Assembly: GCA_963931865.1 (NCBI GenBank)
Contig: OZ007511.1
Coordinates: 12,560,081-12,624,080 of the forward strand
Origin: Axinella damicornis
Lineage: Eukaryota > Porifera > Demospongiae > Axinellida > Axinellidae
Reading direction: 5' to 3'
Length of the DNA: 64,000 bases
Part shown: one piece after another, positions 14,157 to 26,377 of the stretch
Layout: each line of letters opens with the position of its first letter
Numbering within the stretch: position 1 is the first letter of the stretch
Notes under the pieces: generated by a model
Told to the model about the DNA's origin: nothing
What the model saw: the letters and a program-made list of their open reading frames with translations, nothing else
Database searches by the model: none
Program-made: the position numbers and the translations under genes

Positions 14157-16457
14157 ATGCAACGCCCTCTCACTCTGGAGGAAGTCACCAGTGCTATCCG
14201 GGCATTCAAAGCTCAAGTGGAGAGCTCCTCTCAACACCCTCTACAACGCAAGGTTTGTGCATGTCAGTGTATATATATAAAGTATTAAAAATGTATGGAG
14301 ATGTAGGGATAACAGAACAAGCAGGGATGATGGCATAAAACAGTTCAGTATACAACACCATCTTACATATCTTTCCACATAATACATGTATAATGAGAAA
14401 AGTATGTAGGGTGTTGTATACTGAACTGTTTTATTATATATGCCATCATCCCTGCTTGTTTTCATACTTTTTGCTGTTCTGTTACCCCTACATCTCCATA
14501 CATTTTTAATGTTTTTTACACTTGTTTACCTCATTTTTATAGCAGCATACTTGATAGCATTCACTCCGCACACAGTACACAATTTTGAGTTCAAAGTTCA
14601 AAGTTGCTCTACGCATGAGCACCTATGAAGAAAATGGTGTCACACATGAAGCCATAGTTATCGAGTGGGCGGTTTCAAGCGCCTCGTGAGACTTCGAAGT
14701 AGGCAAAAGCGATGGGGTCGTGCACTGCTCAGTGTAAAATGCTGCTGTTTTGTGCAAACACCGTCGTGAGGGAGTCAGCCAAATTTGAACTAGCCCGTCT
14801 GAAGAAAGAAGAAGAAGAAGAAGAAGAAGAAGAAGGAGAAGGAGAAGGAGAAGGAGAAGAAGAAGAAGAAGAAGAAGAAGATGAAGAAGAAGAAGAAAAC
14901 CGGTTTGGCGACTTTTTGGCGCGGTACTTTCGCGACGGTTATTCACGACACTGGGAGTCTTCTGGGCCAGGAAAACACTCAAAGACAAATAGTAAGTTGT
15001 CATAAAGGCTTATTTGCCGCCCGTTTTTGAGATTTGGAGAGATTTGGGAAGATTTTTTTGTATTATCTTCTATTGCGTGTCCGTTGCATCCCTACATATA
15101 GAGTCTACCTTCATACACGTAAGCATTTCAGACATTTTACATACACGCATACCCGGTACATTGGTCCAGTATCCACCCCAATCGTAAGCTTTACTTCTCT
15201 CTTGGCAATTATGCAATCTCTTCCACTATTGGATTAGCCGACAGTCCAACATTGTAGCGTAATAACAATCTAGAAATTGGACACATATATCGTCCAATTT
15301 TAAGTATAAACTTCAACCTTTAGAACATTCAAAACGTCTAGTAGTTACGTAGAAGTTTTGCGACCATTCAGGCTTTATAGACAGAATTAAAAAAGACATA
15401 CAAATTGTCCAGAATTGGAAGGTTATTTGTCATCAACGATGTAACATTGCCACATTTTGGATGCTGTCCATTTTTGTAACGGAAAGGTGTGTACGCATTG
15501 ACTTCATTTACCAGACCACACGTAGTCTGGTAAATGAAGTTCCAATGATCCCAGTGTGTTCCACAGGTCACCCTCTTGCACCCCCGTGCTACTCTGGAGT
15601 GGAGCCAGTGCACCAACCTACCAATGGGGATGTGTAGTGCCCAGGCAGTGGTCCTCAACAACAAAGTCTATGTTGGTGGGGGGCTCACCCAATATTATAC
15701 AACCAACATCTACACCTATGACCCCACCATGGACACATGGGAGACACTCCAGAGCCCCACCTACTACTCAGCACTCACCACCTACCACAACAAGCTGCTA
15801 CTGGTGGGAGGACTGGAGGACTCTACTGGTCAAATCACCAACCAGCTCTGGGTCTTTGAGGAAGGAGAGCAGACCTGGACCCAGCCCCTCCCTCCCATGC
15901 CAACCAGACGGTGTGGAGCATCAGTTGTGAGCATCCAAGACCACCTCATTGTTGCAGGTGGGGAGAAAAATGATGGAAAAACCAACACAGTTGAACTGTT
16001 TGATGGGCAGCAGTGGGTGACAGCTGACCCACTACCAATGAGCTGCGGTTGGATGAAGTCCACCAGCCATGATGGACACTACTACCTGATGGGTGGCGAT
16101 GGGCAGAGTACCTCTGTATTCCACACTTCCATGCAGTCCCTTGTTGACAAGGCTACCCAGCATCCTCCCTCCTCACCCGACCAGCCCTCAGTCTGGAAGA
16201 CACTCCCAAACACCCCACATCCGCACTCCAGCACTGCCATATTTGGAGGGGCACTGGTGGCTGTCGGTGGCCACTCCCTACACCTCTACTCTCCTCTCAC
16301 CCTGTCATGGCTACCAGCTGGGGAGATGGCCGTGGGAGTGCACTCTACGCACTCTACCTGCACTGTCACACTGCCCACTAGAGAGATGATGGTCATCGGA
16401 GGAGGGACATATCCCTACTCACGATTTGTGTACAAGGCTCGTGCCAAACTGCAGTAA
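14157..16457 (+). CDS. Kelch-propeller protein A, nested in CTR9 intron
   Basis: Exons are 14157-14252 (32 codons, MQRPLTLEEVTSAIRAFKAQ...) and 15567-16457; both splice sites are GT-AG and phase 0. The product is 328 residues. Exon 2 encodes six kelch repeats, seen as the glycine doublets in KVYVGGG, KLLLVGG, HLIVAGG, YYLMGGD, ALVAVGG and MMVIGGG, each followed by the Tyr/Trp positions (for example YDPTMDTWETL). This predicts a six-bladed beta-propeller that binds proteins. The short N-terminal exon forms an amphipathic helix and carries no BTB or F-box, so a cullin-adaptor role is not supported. There is no signal peptide. The intron carries a TTAA-flanked MITE and a (GAA)n tract. Transcription opposes CTR9. 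Confidence 0.8.
14285..14509. mobile_element. 225-bp inverted-repeat MITE with TTAA ends, in kelch A intron
   Basis: TTAA followed by AAATGTATGGAGATGTAGGG at the left is mirrored by CCCCTACATCTCCATACATTT then TTAA at the right. Internal arms are also inverted (AACAGTTCAGTATACAACAC). TTAA duplication suggests piggyBac-type mobilisation. Confidence 0.65.
14806..14896 (+). repeat. (GAA)n microsatellite
   Basis: GAA/GGA purine tract of about 90 bp in the intron of kelch A. It has the potential to form triplex DNA and creates a spurious poly-Glu reading frame. Confidence 0.85.
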
Positions 16458-16574
16458 CTTTAGCATACATGATAAACAACACTCATACAATTAACATCAG
16501 TGATGCCATCACATTTTAGTCATCACAAAATGAGCACTAAAAGATATTTGTGATGTGCATGCTGCTACCTGCAC

Positions 16575-16735
<161 letters not shown>

Positions 16736-17066
16736 GATCACAACGTGTACTGCTCAGGAATCTAAGTAGCGAAGTAGCTATGTACATACAATACTCCAGG
16801 CCACCTATATAAAATCCATGGGTCTATACAGTCAGAACATTTCGCTGTACAAACGTGACACACCCACACAATACTGTAGCCACCTTGATCCAATTAATAC
16901 ACAATAGACAAAACCTCCATTAATTGGCTTTCCATGCCAAAAGCAACTACGTACAGTGGTTTTCAGCATTCCTGAAACACTCGGTTACAACAGTGAGAGC
17001 TGTATACTCCAACCAGAACAGTTAGAATCTGTTTGCTCATACTCTGCTAACAAGGATATTGCATGG

Positions 17067-17637
17067 TAGCCTCGTTCCCAGGCCCGACATGGGGAGGTGA
17101 AAAGGGCCTGGTTTCCACTGTTTGCGCATGCACTAAATCGCGGTGGCATTCCACCGGCACCGCGGACATTCGCTTATGTCTGTACACTCATGACGTAAGT
17201 GCATAGTAAGCAAATATGACTTGTGGCGTGCGTTACGACAGCTCTCGATCGTGCTCTCTCCTATGCCCTCAGGTGGCAAGGCACTCCTGGATTGAGCTAC
17301 AACAGCGACCTGCGATTATAAGATAGGATGTTTTCATGTGACTACCGACGTCCTGACCAGGTGGTGTCAGTGTGCTGCCAGACCCTTCCATTTCGGTTGG
17401 AATAGTAATGTCGGGTAAGAGTTTGCTGTTGGGAGTGTAATTGTGGTCGTGTCACCCCTCATCTCACGGATGAAGGACCAGTGTAGCAAAATAGAAAGCG
17501 TCACACGCTCAACCGTGTGACTACGAAGACATCATTTGTACCCGCCCCCTTATGAATACGTGTTTTGGTTACCAATAATTAACAGTGGAAACCAGGCCCT
17601 TTTCTCCTCCCTCTATCTTGGGCCTGGAAACGAGGCA
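17067..17637. mobile_element. ~570-bp foldback element, TAGCCTCGTTCCCAGG ends (array copy 1)
   Basis: The left arm TAGCCTCGTTCCCAGGCCCG, then AAAAGGGCCTGGTTTCCACTG, is mirrored at the right by CAGTGGAAACCAGGCCCTTTT and CCTGGAAACGAGGCA. The interior is unique, has no transposase and is shared with 21545-22115 and 25193-26043. Confidence 0.65.
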
Positions 17638-17916
17638 TGATTAAGTTAAGGCAGTGCCTGCCACACAGGTGGCATAAATAAACAACCTACCAATTCACAC
17701 AACACCTGTCCAGTGGGCAAGCATGAACCTGCATCAGACTAGCTCAGCACAACACTGAACAGTTGGCTCTTATAAAACAGTTGGCTGACAGAGCTGCAGG
17801 TTGTCAGTTCTCTACCTACAGATTCAATAGCTATCTTCTGTATTCGAACAGACTTTCAAGTGCATTCAATCTGAGAAGCAGTAATCCCTGAGACAGAGAA
17901 AAGAGAAAAGGGAAAG

Positions 17917-19754
17917 ATGCAGCCTCCTCTCACTCTGGAAGAAGTCACCAATGCTATCCGGGCATTCAAAGCCCAGGTGGATAGCTCCTCTCAACACCCT
18001 CTACAACGCAAGGTTTGTGCATGTCAGAGTATATACACCTGGGGCTGGCTTTGCTAGTAGTCGGACTACAGTGGTAATTGCTGCATGTGTAGAGGCTCAT
18101 GAAAACAGATGGGAAATGCTGAGAGCCATTCATTGGTACGTAAACATTTCAGCATGCATTAGCCCAGTATTCCACCTTACATCATAAGCTTTGCTACTCT
18201 CTCGGCAACCACGGTAGTTCATCTGTTTCCGGACACCATCAAGCGGAAATGCGATATCTCTTGGACATAGTGAGATAACTCAAGCGCACTTGGTACGTTC
18301 TTTCACAAAGCAGTAAATATGAAGCAAAATAACTTTCACATTCACTGTTGTAGCTTAACAGCCAATGCGTCCGGACCATCAACATTCGAACGGCGACCTC
18401 TATCTTGGCTGTATACAAATCATCGGACTCTAGATCAAACCATTCTATGACTAGGCTGGATAAAATGCTGCTATACGGTCTGTAGAGATGAAGAGTCGAG
18501 GCTATGCATATCACTAGTGTGGGTTTTACCCGGAAAACTACGGTGCATAAAGGATTAACCCCTTTGTGGAACGAAGGATACTTTAGCGTTTCTAGGACCT
18601 TTGTTGCAAATAGTTTGGCAGTGTCCGATAGTCCGGTGATCAGAGCTGAAAATAACAGGCGGCCATCGGTCAATTTCCGTGCAAGCAGCTGACAGGGCGG
18701 TCAAATTACCACTTGACTGGCCACTTTGTCCGGGCGTTTAGTGTCTGCACACTAATTAACATATGAGGGGCTTCTGTCTAGGAGAAGCGCAAGTTGGCAG
18801 AAGTGCTCAGGTTCAATTCCTTTTTTCACCTGATTCTTTTTCCCTAGTGTAATATACATGGGTTGAATCAGCCAGCTGTTTTTTACCCCTCTCTTCTTTA
18901 GATTTGTGCATGTTTCAATGATATAAATTTTATTGCCTTGTGTTATGTGAGAGTAAACATCTTGGTTCAGTATGTGGTGTATACACACAGCACATCTTGA
19001 CTGTTATATGCTACCAGCCTACCTCTTTCCCTGGGAGTTCCGATTGGCTAGTTCAGCGTTTCGTTCTCTTATCTGCTTAGTCTGTCTAATAGTCTTATTC
19101 ACTACACACCAATATAGTTACACCAATTTTTAAAGAAGATAATTGTCCGACCAAAGCAACTTAATGGCCAGGCAAAATCGAATTTGACCGGACAATTGAC
19201 CAATCAATGTTATTTTCAGCTCTGGGTGATTGATGACACTCTCATGTAATCTCTTCCACTATTGGAGCAGCTTAACCATCCAACAATGGAAGGCAATGAC
19301 AATGCTTTACATTTTTGGTAATCGGACACAAATCATCGTACAAACTTCAACCTTTACAATGTTCAAAAGTTGGAAGTTCCCCTACCATTCAGTGTACAAC
19401 GTCTAAAGTGTGAGCTACTATAATGATGTTTAGTCAGCATGTTGACTACCCTCCCTGCTTTGTGACGAGTAAGTTTGATTTCACTAGCTTACTTTCTGTG
19501 AGAAAAATGGGCTTGCACAAATTGTCTGGCTATGCCCACCGCGTGACGAGCCCGTAACCTCTAGCTTAATAGAGAGAAAAAGTGCAGTGAAACCTCAGAT
19601 AGTGGACTTTTCGTACATATTTTGAACCTCCAGAAAGAGGACAACCTCTCTACAAAGCTCCTGAATTTATGTTGTCCCCAACTGATTATAGAGGTTCCAC
19701 TGCATTACACATCGTCCAGAATTGGAAGGTTTATCATCAACAATGTAACCAGGG

Positions 19755-19806
<52 letters not shown>

Positions 19807-20944
19807 TTCGCCCCCTTGAATCTTTACTGCCCCCCCTTGAATGATACCCAAGAAGTGTTATGTATGCAAAGCTATTCATGCCTCCCCCCCGTACCGCGCC
19901 ACGCTACGATTCCGCCCCCCCTCGAACGATTTTCTAAAAGAAACACTGGTAACACACCTTGGATGATTTGAAAAGCCATCAGAACTACGATTTTCTTAAC
20001 TGAAGACATGGTAAACGAAGTTCCAATGATCCCAGTGTATTCCACAGGCCACCCTCCTGCACCTCCGTGCTACTCTGGAGTGGAGACAGTGCAACAACCT
20101 ACCAGTGGGGATGTGTGATGCCCAGGCAGTGGTCCTCAACAACAAAGTCTATGTTGGTGGGGGGGATACACAATATTATACAACAGAAACCAACATCTAC
20201 ACCTATGACCCCACCACGGACACATGGGAGACACTCCAGAGCCCCACCTACTACTCAGCACTCACCATCTACCACAACAAGCTGCTACTGGTGGGAGGAC
20301 TGGAGGACTCTACTGGTCAAATCACCAACCAGCTCTGGGTCTTTGAGGAAGGAGAGCAGACCTGGACCCAGCCCCTCCCTCCCATGCCAACCAGACGGTG
20401 TGGAGCATCAGTTGTGAGCATCCAAGACCACCTCATTGTTGCAGGCGGGGAGAAAAATGATGGAAAAACCAACACAGTTGAACTGTTTGATGGGCAGCAG
20501 TGGGTGACAGCTGACCCACTACCAATGAGCTGCGGTTGGATGAAGTCCACCAGCCATGATGGACACTACTACCTGATGGGTGGCGATGGGCAGAGTACCT
20601 CTGTATTCCACACTTCCATGCAGTCCCTTGTTGACAAGGCTACCCAGCATCCTCCCTCCTCACCCGACCAGCCCTCAGTCTGGAAGACACTCCCAAACAC
20701 CCCACATCCGCACTCCAGCACTGCCATATTTGGAGGGGCACTGGTGGCTGTCGGTGGCCACTCCCTACACCTCTACTCTCCTCTCACCCTGTCATGGCTG
20801 CCAGCTGGGGAGATGCCCGTGGGAGCGCACTCTACGCACTCTACCTGCACTGTCACACTGCCAACTGGAGAGATGATGGTCATCGGAGGAGGGTCATATC
20901 CCTACTCACGATTTGTGTACAAGGCTCGTGTCAAACTACAGTAA
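17917..20944 (+). CDS. Kelch-propeller protein B, nested in CTR9 intron
   Basis: Exons are 17917-18012 and 20048-20944 (phase 0, GT-AG), encoding 330 residues. The kelch exon is almost identical to A and C over long stretches, including six kelch repeats with conserved GG pairs. The N-terminal exon differs from A at three positions (MQPPLTLEEVTNAIRAFKAQ then VDSSS). The intron is the longest of the four (2,035 bp) and contains a hairpin element at 19750-19948 with a poly-G run. High similarity of silent sites indicates very recent duplication or gene conversion. Confidence 0.8.
19750..19948. mobile_element. 199-bp MITE with GTAAC target duplication, kelch B intron
   Basis: Ends are CAGGGTTTCTTTTAG and CTAAAAGAAACACTG (inverted). 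GTAAC lies on each side at 19745-19749 and 19949-19953. The paralogous site in kelch C (about 23625-23632) has a single GTAAC and no insert. The interior is dominated by poly-G and C-rich blocks. Confidence 0.8.
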
Positions 20945-21051
20945 CTTTAGCATACATGATAAACAACACTCATACAATTAACATCAGTGATGCCATCACA
21001 TTTTAGTCATCACAAAATGAGCACTAAAAGCAATTTGTGATGTGCATGCTA

Positions 21052-21179
<128 letters not shown>

Positions 21180-21544
21180 CATGCATACATACACACACCA
21201 TTGATCACAACGTGTACTGCTCAGGAATCTAACTAGCTAAGTAGCTAAGTAGCTATACTTACATACAATACTCCAGGCCACCTATATAAAATCCATGGGT
21301 CTACAGTCAGAACATTTCACCGTACAAACATGACACACCCACACAATACTGTAGCCACCTAGATCCAATTAATGCACAATAGACAAAACCTCCATTAATT
21401 GGCCTTCCATGCCAAAAGCAACTACAGTGGTTTTCAGCATTCCTGAAACACTCGGTTACAACAGTGCTAGCTGTACACCCCAACCAAAGTACAGAACAGT
21501 TTGAATCTGTTTGCTCACACCCTGCTAACAAGGATATTGCATGG

Positions 21545-22115
21545 TAGCCTCGTTCCCAGGCCCGAGATGGGGAGGTGAAAAGGGCCTGGTTTCCACTGTT
21601 TGTGTATGCACTAAACCGTGGTGGCATTCCACGGGCACCGCGGACGTTCGCTTATGTCTGTACACTCGTGACGTAAGTGCATAGTAAGCAAATATGACTT
21701 GTGGCGTGCGTTACGACAGCTCTCGATCGTGCTCTCTCCTATGCCCTCAGGTGACAAGGCACTCCTGGGATTGAGCTACAACAGCGACCTGCGATTATAA
21801 GATGGGATGTTTTCGTGTGACTACCGACGTACCGACCAGGTGGTGTCAGTATGCTACCAGACCCTTCCATTTCGGTTGGAATAGTGATGTCGGGTAAGAG
21901 TGTTGCTGTTGGGAGTGTAATTGTGGTCGTGTCACCCCTCATCTCACGGATGAAGGACCAGTGTAGCAAAATAGAAAGTGTCACACACTCAACCGTGTGA
22001 CTACGAAGACGTCATTTGTACCCGCCCCCTTATGAATACGTGTTTTGGTTACCAATAATTAACAGTGGAAACCAGGCCCTTTTCTCCTCCCTCTCTTGGG
22101 CCTGGAAACGAGGCA
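21545..22115. mobile_element. ~570-bp foldback element (array copy 2)
   Basis: Paralogue of 17067-17637 with a few substitutions. Its presence at the same place in three units shows that it inserted before the array expanded. Confidence 0.65.
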
Positions 22116-22391
22116 TGATTAAGGCAGCCACACAGGTGGCATAAATAAACAACCTACCAATTCACACCCTAAACCAACACCTGTCCAGTGGGCAAGCATG
22201 AACCTGCATCAGACTAGCTCAGAACAACACTGAACAGTTGGCTCTTATAAAACAGTTGGCTGACAGAGCTGCAGGTTGTAAGTTCTCTACCTACAGATTC
22301 AATAGCTATCTTCTGTATTTGAACAGACTTTCAAGTGCATTCAATCTGAGAAGCAGTAATCCCTGAGACAGAGAAAAGAGAAAAGGGAAAG

Positions 22392-24636
22392 ATGCAGCAT
22401 CCTCTCACTCTGGAAGAAGTCACCAGTGCTATCCGGGCATTCAAAGCCCAGGTGGATAGCTCCTCTCAACACCCTCTACAACGCAAGGTTTGTGCATGTC
22501 AGAGTATATACACCTGGGGCTGGCTTTGCTAGTAGTCGGACTACAGTGGTAATTGCTGCATGTGTAGAGGCTCATGAACACAGATGGGAAATGCTGAGAG
22601 CCATTCATACGTACGTAAACATTTCAGCATGCATTAGCCCAGTATTCCACCTTACATCATAAGCTTTGCTACTCTCTCGGCAACCACGGTAGTTCATCTG
22701 TTTCCGGACACCATCAAGCGGAAATGCGATATCTCTTGGACATAGTGAGATAACTCAAGTGCACTTGGTACGTTCTTTCACAAAGCAGTAAATATGAAGC
22801 AAAATAACTTTCACATTCACTGTTGTAGCTTAACAGCCAATGCGTCCGGACCATCAGCATTCGAACGGCGACCTCTATCTTGGCTGTATACAAATCATCG
22901 GACTCTAGACCCAACCATTCTATGACTAGGCTGGATAAAATGCTGCTATACGGTCTGTAGAGATGAAGAGTCGAGGCTATGCGTATCACTGGTGTGGGCT
23001 TCACCCGGAAAACTACGGTGCATAAAGGATTAACCCCTTTGTGGAACGAAGGATACTTGCGTTTCTAGGACCTTTGTTGCAAATAGTTTGGCAGTGTCCG
23101 ATAGTCCAGTGATTGATGACACTCTCCATGTAATCTCTTCCACTATTGGAGTAGCTTAACCATCCAACAATGGAAGGCAATGACAATGCTTTACATTTTT
23201 GGTAATCGGACACAAATCATCCAATTTTATGTATAAACTTCAATGTTCAAAAGTTGGAAGTTCTCCTACCATTCAGTGTACAACGTCTAAAGTGTGAGCT
23301 ACTATAATGATGTTTAGTCAGCATGTTGACTACCCTCCCTGCTTTGTGACGAGTAAGTTTGACTTCAATAGCTTACTTTCTGTGAGAAAAATGGGCTTGC
23401 ACAAATTGTCTGGCTATGCCCACCGCGTGACGAGCCCGTAACCCCTAGCTTAATAGAGAGAAAAAGTGCAGTGAAACCTCAGATAGTGGACTTTTCGTAC
23501 ATATTTTGAACCTCCAGAAAGAGGACAACCTCTCTACAAAGCTCCTGAATTTATGTTGTCCCCAACTGATTATAGAGGTTCCACTGCATTACACATCGTC
23601 CAGAATTGGAAGGTTTATCATCAACAATGTAACACACCTTGGATGATTTGAAAAACCATCAGAACTACGATTTTCTTAACTGAAGACATGGTAAACGAAG
23701 TTCCAATGATCCCAGTGTATTCCACAGGCCACCCTCCTGCACCCCCGTGCTACTCTGGAGTGGAGACAGTGCAACAACCTACCAGTGGGGATGTGTCATG
23801 CCCAGGCAGTGGTCCTCAACAACAAAGTCTATGTTGGTGGGGGGCTCACACAATATGGTGCAAGTACCAACGTCTACGCCTACGACCACACCATGGACAC
23901 ATGGGAGACACTCCAGAGCCCCACCAGGTACTCAGCTCTCACCACCTACCACAACAAGCTGCTACTGGTGGGAGGAGAGGAGGCCTCTACTGGTCAAATC
24001 ACCAACCAGCTCTGGGTCTTTGAGGAAGGAGAGCAGACCTGGACCCAGCCCCTCCCTCCCATGCCAACCAGACGGTGTGGAGCATCAGTTGTGAGCATCC
24101 AAGACCACCTCATTGTTGCAGGTGGGGAGAAAAATGATGGAAAAACCAACACAGTTGAACTGTTTGATGGGCAGCAGTGGGTGACAGCTGACCCACTACC
24201 AATGAGCTGCGGTTGGATGAAGTCCACCAGCCATGATGGACACTACTACCTGATGGGTGGCGATTGGCAGAGTCCCTCTGTTACAGTATTCCACACTTCC
24301 ATGCAGTCCCTTGTTGACAAGGCTACCCAGCATCCTCCCTCCTCACCCACCAACACTGACCAGCCCTCAGTCTGGAAGACACTCCCAAACACCCCACATC
24401 CGCACTCCAGCACTGCCATATTTGGAGGGGCACTGGTGGCTGTCGGTGGCCACTCCCTACACCTCTACTCCCATATCAACCAGTCATGGCTGCCAGCTGG
24501 GGAGATGGCCGTGGGAGTGCACTCTACGCGCTCTACCTGCACTGTCACACTGCCCACTGGAGAGATGATGGTCATCGGAGGAGGGACATATCCCTACTCA
24601 CGATTTGTGTACAAGGCTCGTGTCAAACTGCAGTAA
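22392..24636 (+). CDS. Kelch-propeller protein C, nested in CTR9 intron
   Basis: Exons are 22392-22487 and 23728-24636 (phase 0, GT-AG), encoding 334 residues. The six kelch repeats are intact. It differs from A and B mainly in repeat 1 (QYGASTNVYAYDHTMDTWE) and by small in-frame insertions around the fourth repeat and before the fifth (SPTNTDQPS). Upstream sequence matches that of B almost perfectly, including the splice sites. Confidence 0.8.
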
Positions 24637-24743
24637 CTTTAGCATACATGGTAAACAACACTCATACAATTAACATCAGTGATGCCATCACATTTTAGTC
24701 ATCACAAAATGAGCACTAAAAGCAATTGGTGATGTGCATGCTG

Positions 24744-24824
<81 letters not shown>

Positions 24825-25192
24825 CACACACACACACATGCATACATACACACACCATTGATCACAACGTGTACTGCTCAGGAATCTAAGTAGCGAAGTA
24901 GCTATGTACATACAATACTCCAGGCCACCTATATAAAATCCATGGGTCTATACAGTCAGAACATTTCGCTGTACAAACGTGACACACCCACACAATACTG
25001 TAGCCACCTTGATCCAATTAATACACAATAGACAAAACCTCCATTAATTGGCTTTCCATGCCAAAAGCAACTATACGTACAGTGGTTTTCAGCATTCCTG
25101 AAACATTCGGTTACAACAGTGAGAGCTGTATACTCCAACCAGAACAGTTAGAATCTGTTTGCTCATACCCTGCTAACAAGGATATTGCATGG

Positions 25193-26043
25193 TAGCCTCG
25201 TTCCCAGGCCCGACATGGGGAGGTGAAAAGGGCCTGGTTTCCACTGTTTGCGCATGCACTAAATCGCGGTGGCATTCCACCGGCACCGCGGACGTTCGCT
25301 TATGTCTGTACACTCATGACGTAAGTGCATAGTAAGCAAATATGACTTGTGGCGTGCGTTACGACAGCTCTCGATCGTGCTCTCTCCTATGCCCTCAGGT
25401 GGCAAGGCACTCCTGGGATTGAGCTACAACAGTGACCTGCGATTATAAGATGGGATGTTTTCGTGTAACTACCGTCGCACTGACCAGGTGGTGCCAGTGT
25501 GCTACCAGACTCTTCCGTTTCAGTTGAAATAGTAATGTCGGGTAAGAGTGTTGCTTGTTAGGAGTGTAATTTTGGTCATGTCGCCCCTCATCTCAGGGAT
25601 GAAGGACCAGTGTAGCAAAATACCGTAGTCGCGCGTTATTAGGCACATGCGCCTATAATTCCACAGGAAGGAGATATGCGCCTATAAGCGAGATGCGCCT
25701 AATAACGAATATTTTTATAATGACATTCCTCGAATAGGAAGTGCACTTTAATTAGAATTATAGCTTTTTCCACTCCGTAGGATCGAAAATGGCTGAGTTT
25801 CTTGAAGAAAACTGCAGCACTTAACAGCGAGTACCTGGGACGAGAGTTGAACCTGCGCCTAACAGCGAATATGCGCCTATAAGTGAGCTGCGCCTAATAA
25901 CACGCGACTACGGTAGAAAGCATCACACGCTCAACCGTGTGACTATGAAGACGTCATTTGTACCCGCCCCCTTATGAATAAGTGTTTCGGTTACCGATAA
26001 TTAAGCACATGCGCAAACAGTGGAAACCAGGCCCTTTTCTCCT
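25193..26043. mobile_element. Foldback element (array copy 3), interrupted and truncated
   Basis: Same left arm as 17067 and 21545. Its interior is split by a 291-bp TA-type MITE (25623-25913) and its right end is lost after the CAGTGGAAACCAGGCCC block. Confidence 0.6.
25623..25913. mobile_element. 291-bp MITE with TA target duplication (polymorphic between paralogues)
   Basis: The ends begin CCGTAGTCGCGCGTTATTAG and, inverted, CCGTAGTCGCGTGTTATTAG. The flanks are TA at 25621-25622 and 25914-25915. The equivalent sites at about 17490 and 21970 read GCAAAATAGAAAG with one TA and no insert. A diverged sibling is at 40681-40956. TA duplication suggests Tc1/mariner-type mobilisation. Confidence 0.85.
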
Positions 26044-26377
26044 TTTCAGTTATTACGTGGATATTGCATGGATATCACATGAAATAGTTATTACATGGAT
26101 ATTGCAAGGCACCGCCTGCCACACAGGTGACATAAATAAACGACCTATCAATTTACCCCATTCACACCCTACACCAACACCAGTCCAGTGGGCAAGCATG
26201 AACCTGCACCAAGCCAGCTCAGCACAACACTGAGTACAAAGTCTTGTCAATGTAAGAGCCAACTATTACAGCTGTAGGTTGTCAGTTTTCTACCTCAATA
26301 GCTATCTATTGTATTGAACAGCCTTTCAAGCATTCAATCTGAGAAGCAGTTATCCCCGAGACAGAGAAAAGGGAAAG

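Noticed and set aside
15556..15930. Alternative + frame across the kelch A exon rich in Ser/Thr/Pro
   Set aside because: Out-of-frame reading of the kelch exon; it lacks the GG-Y-W pattern and arises in all four copies for the same reason.
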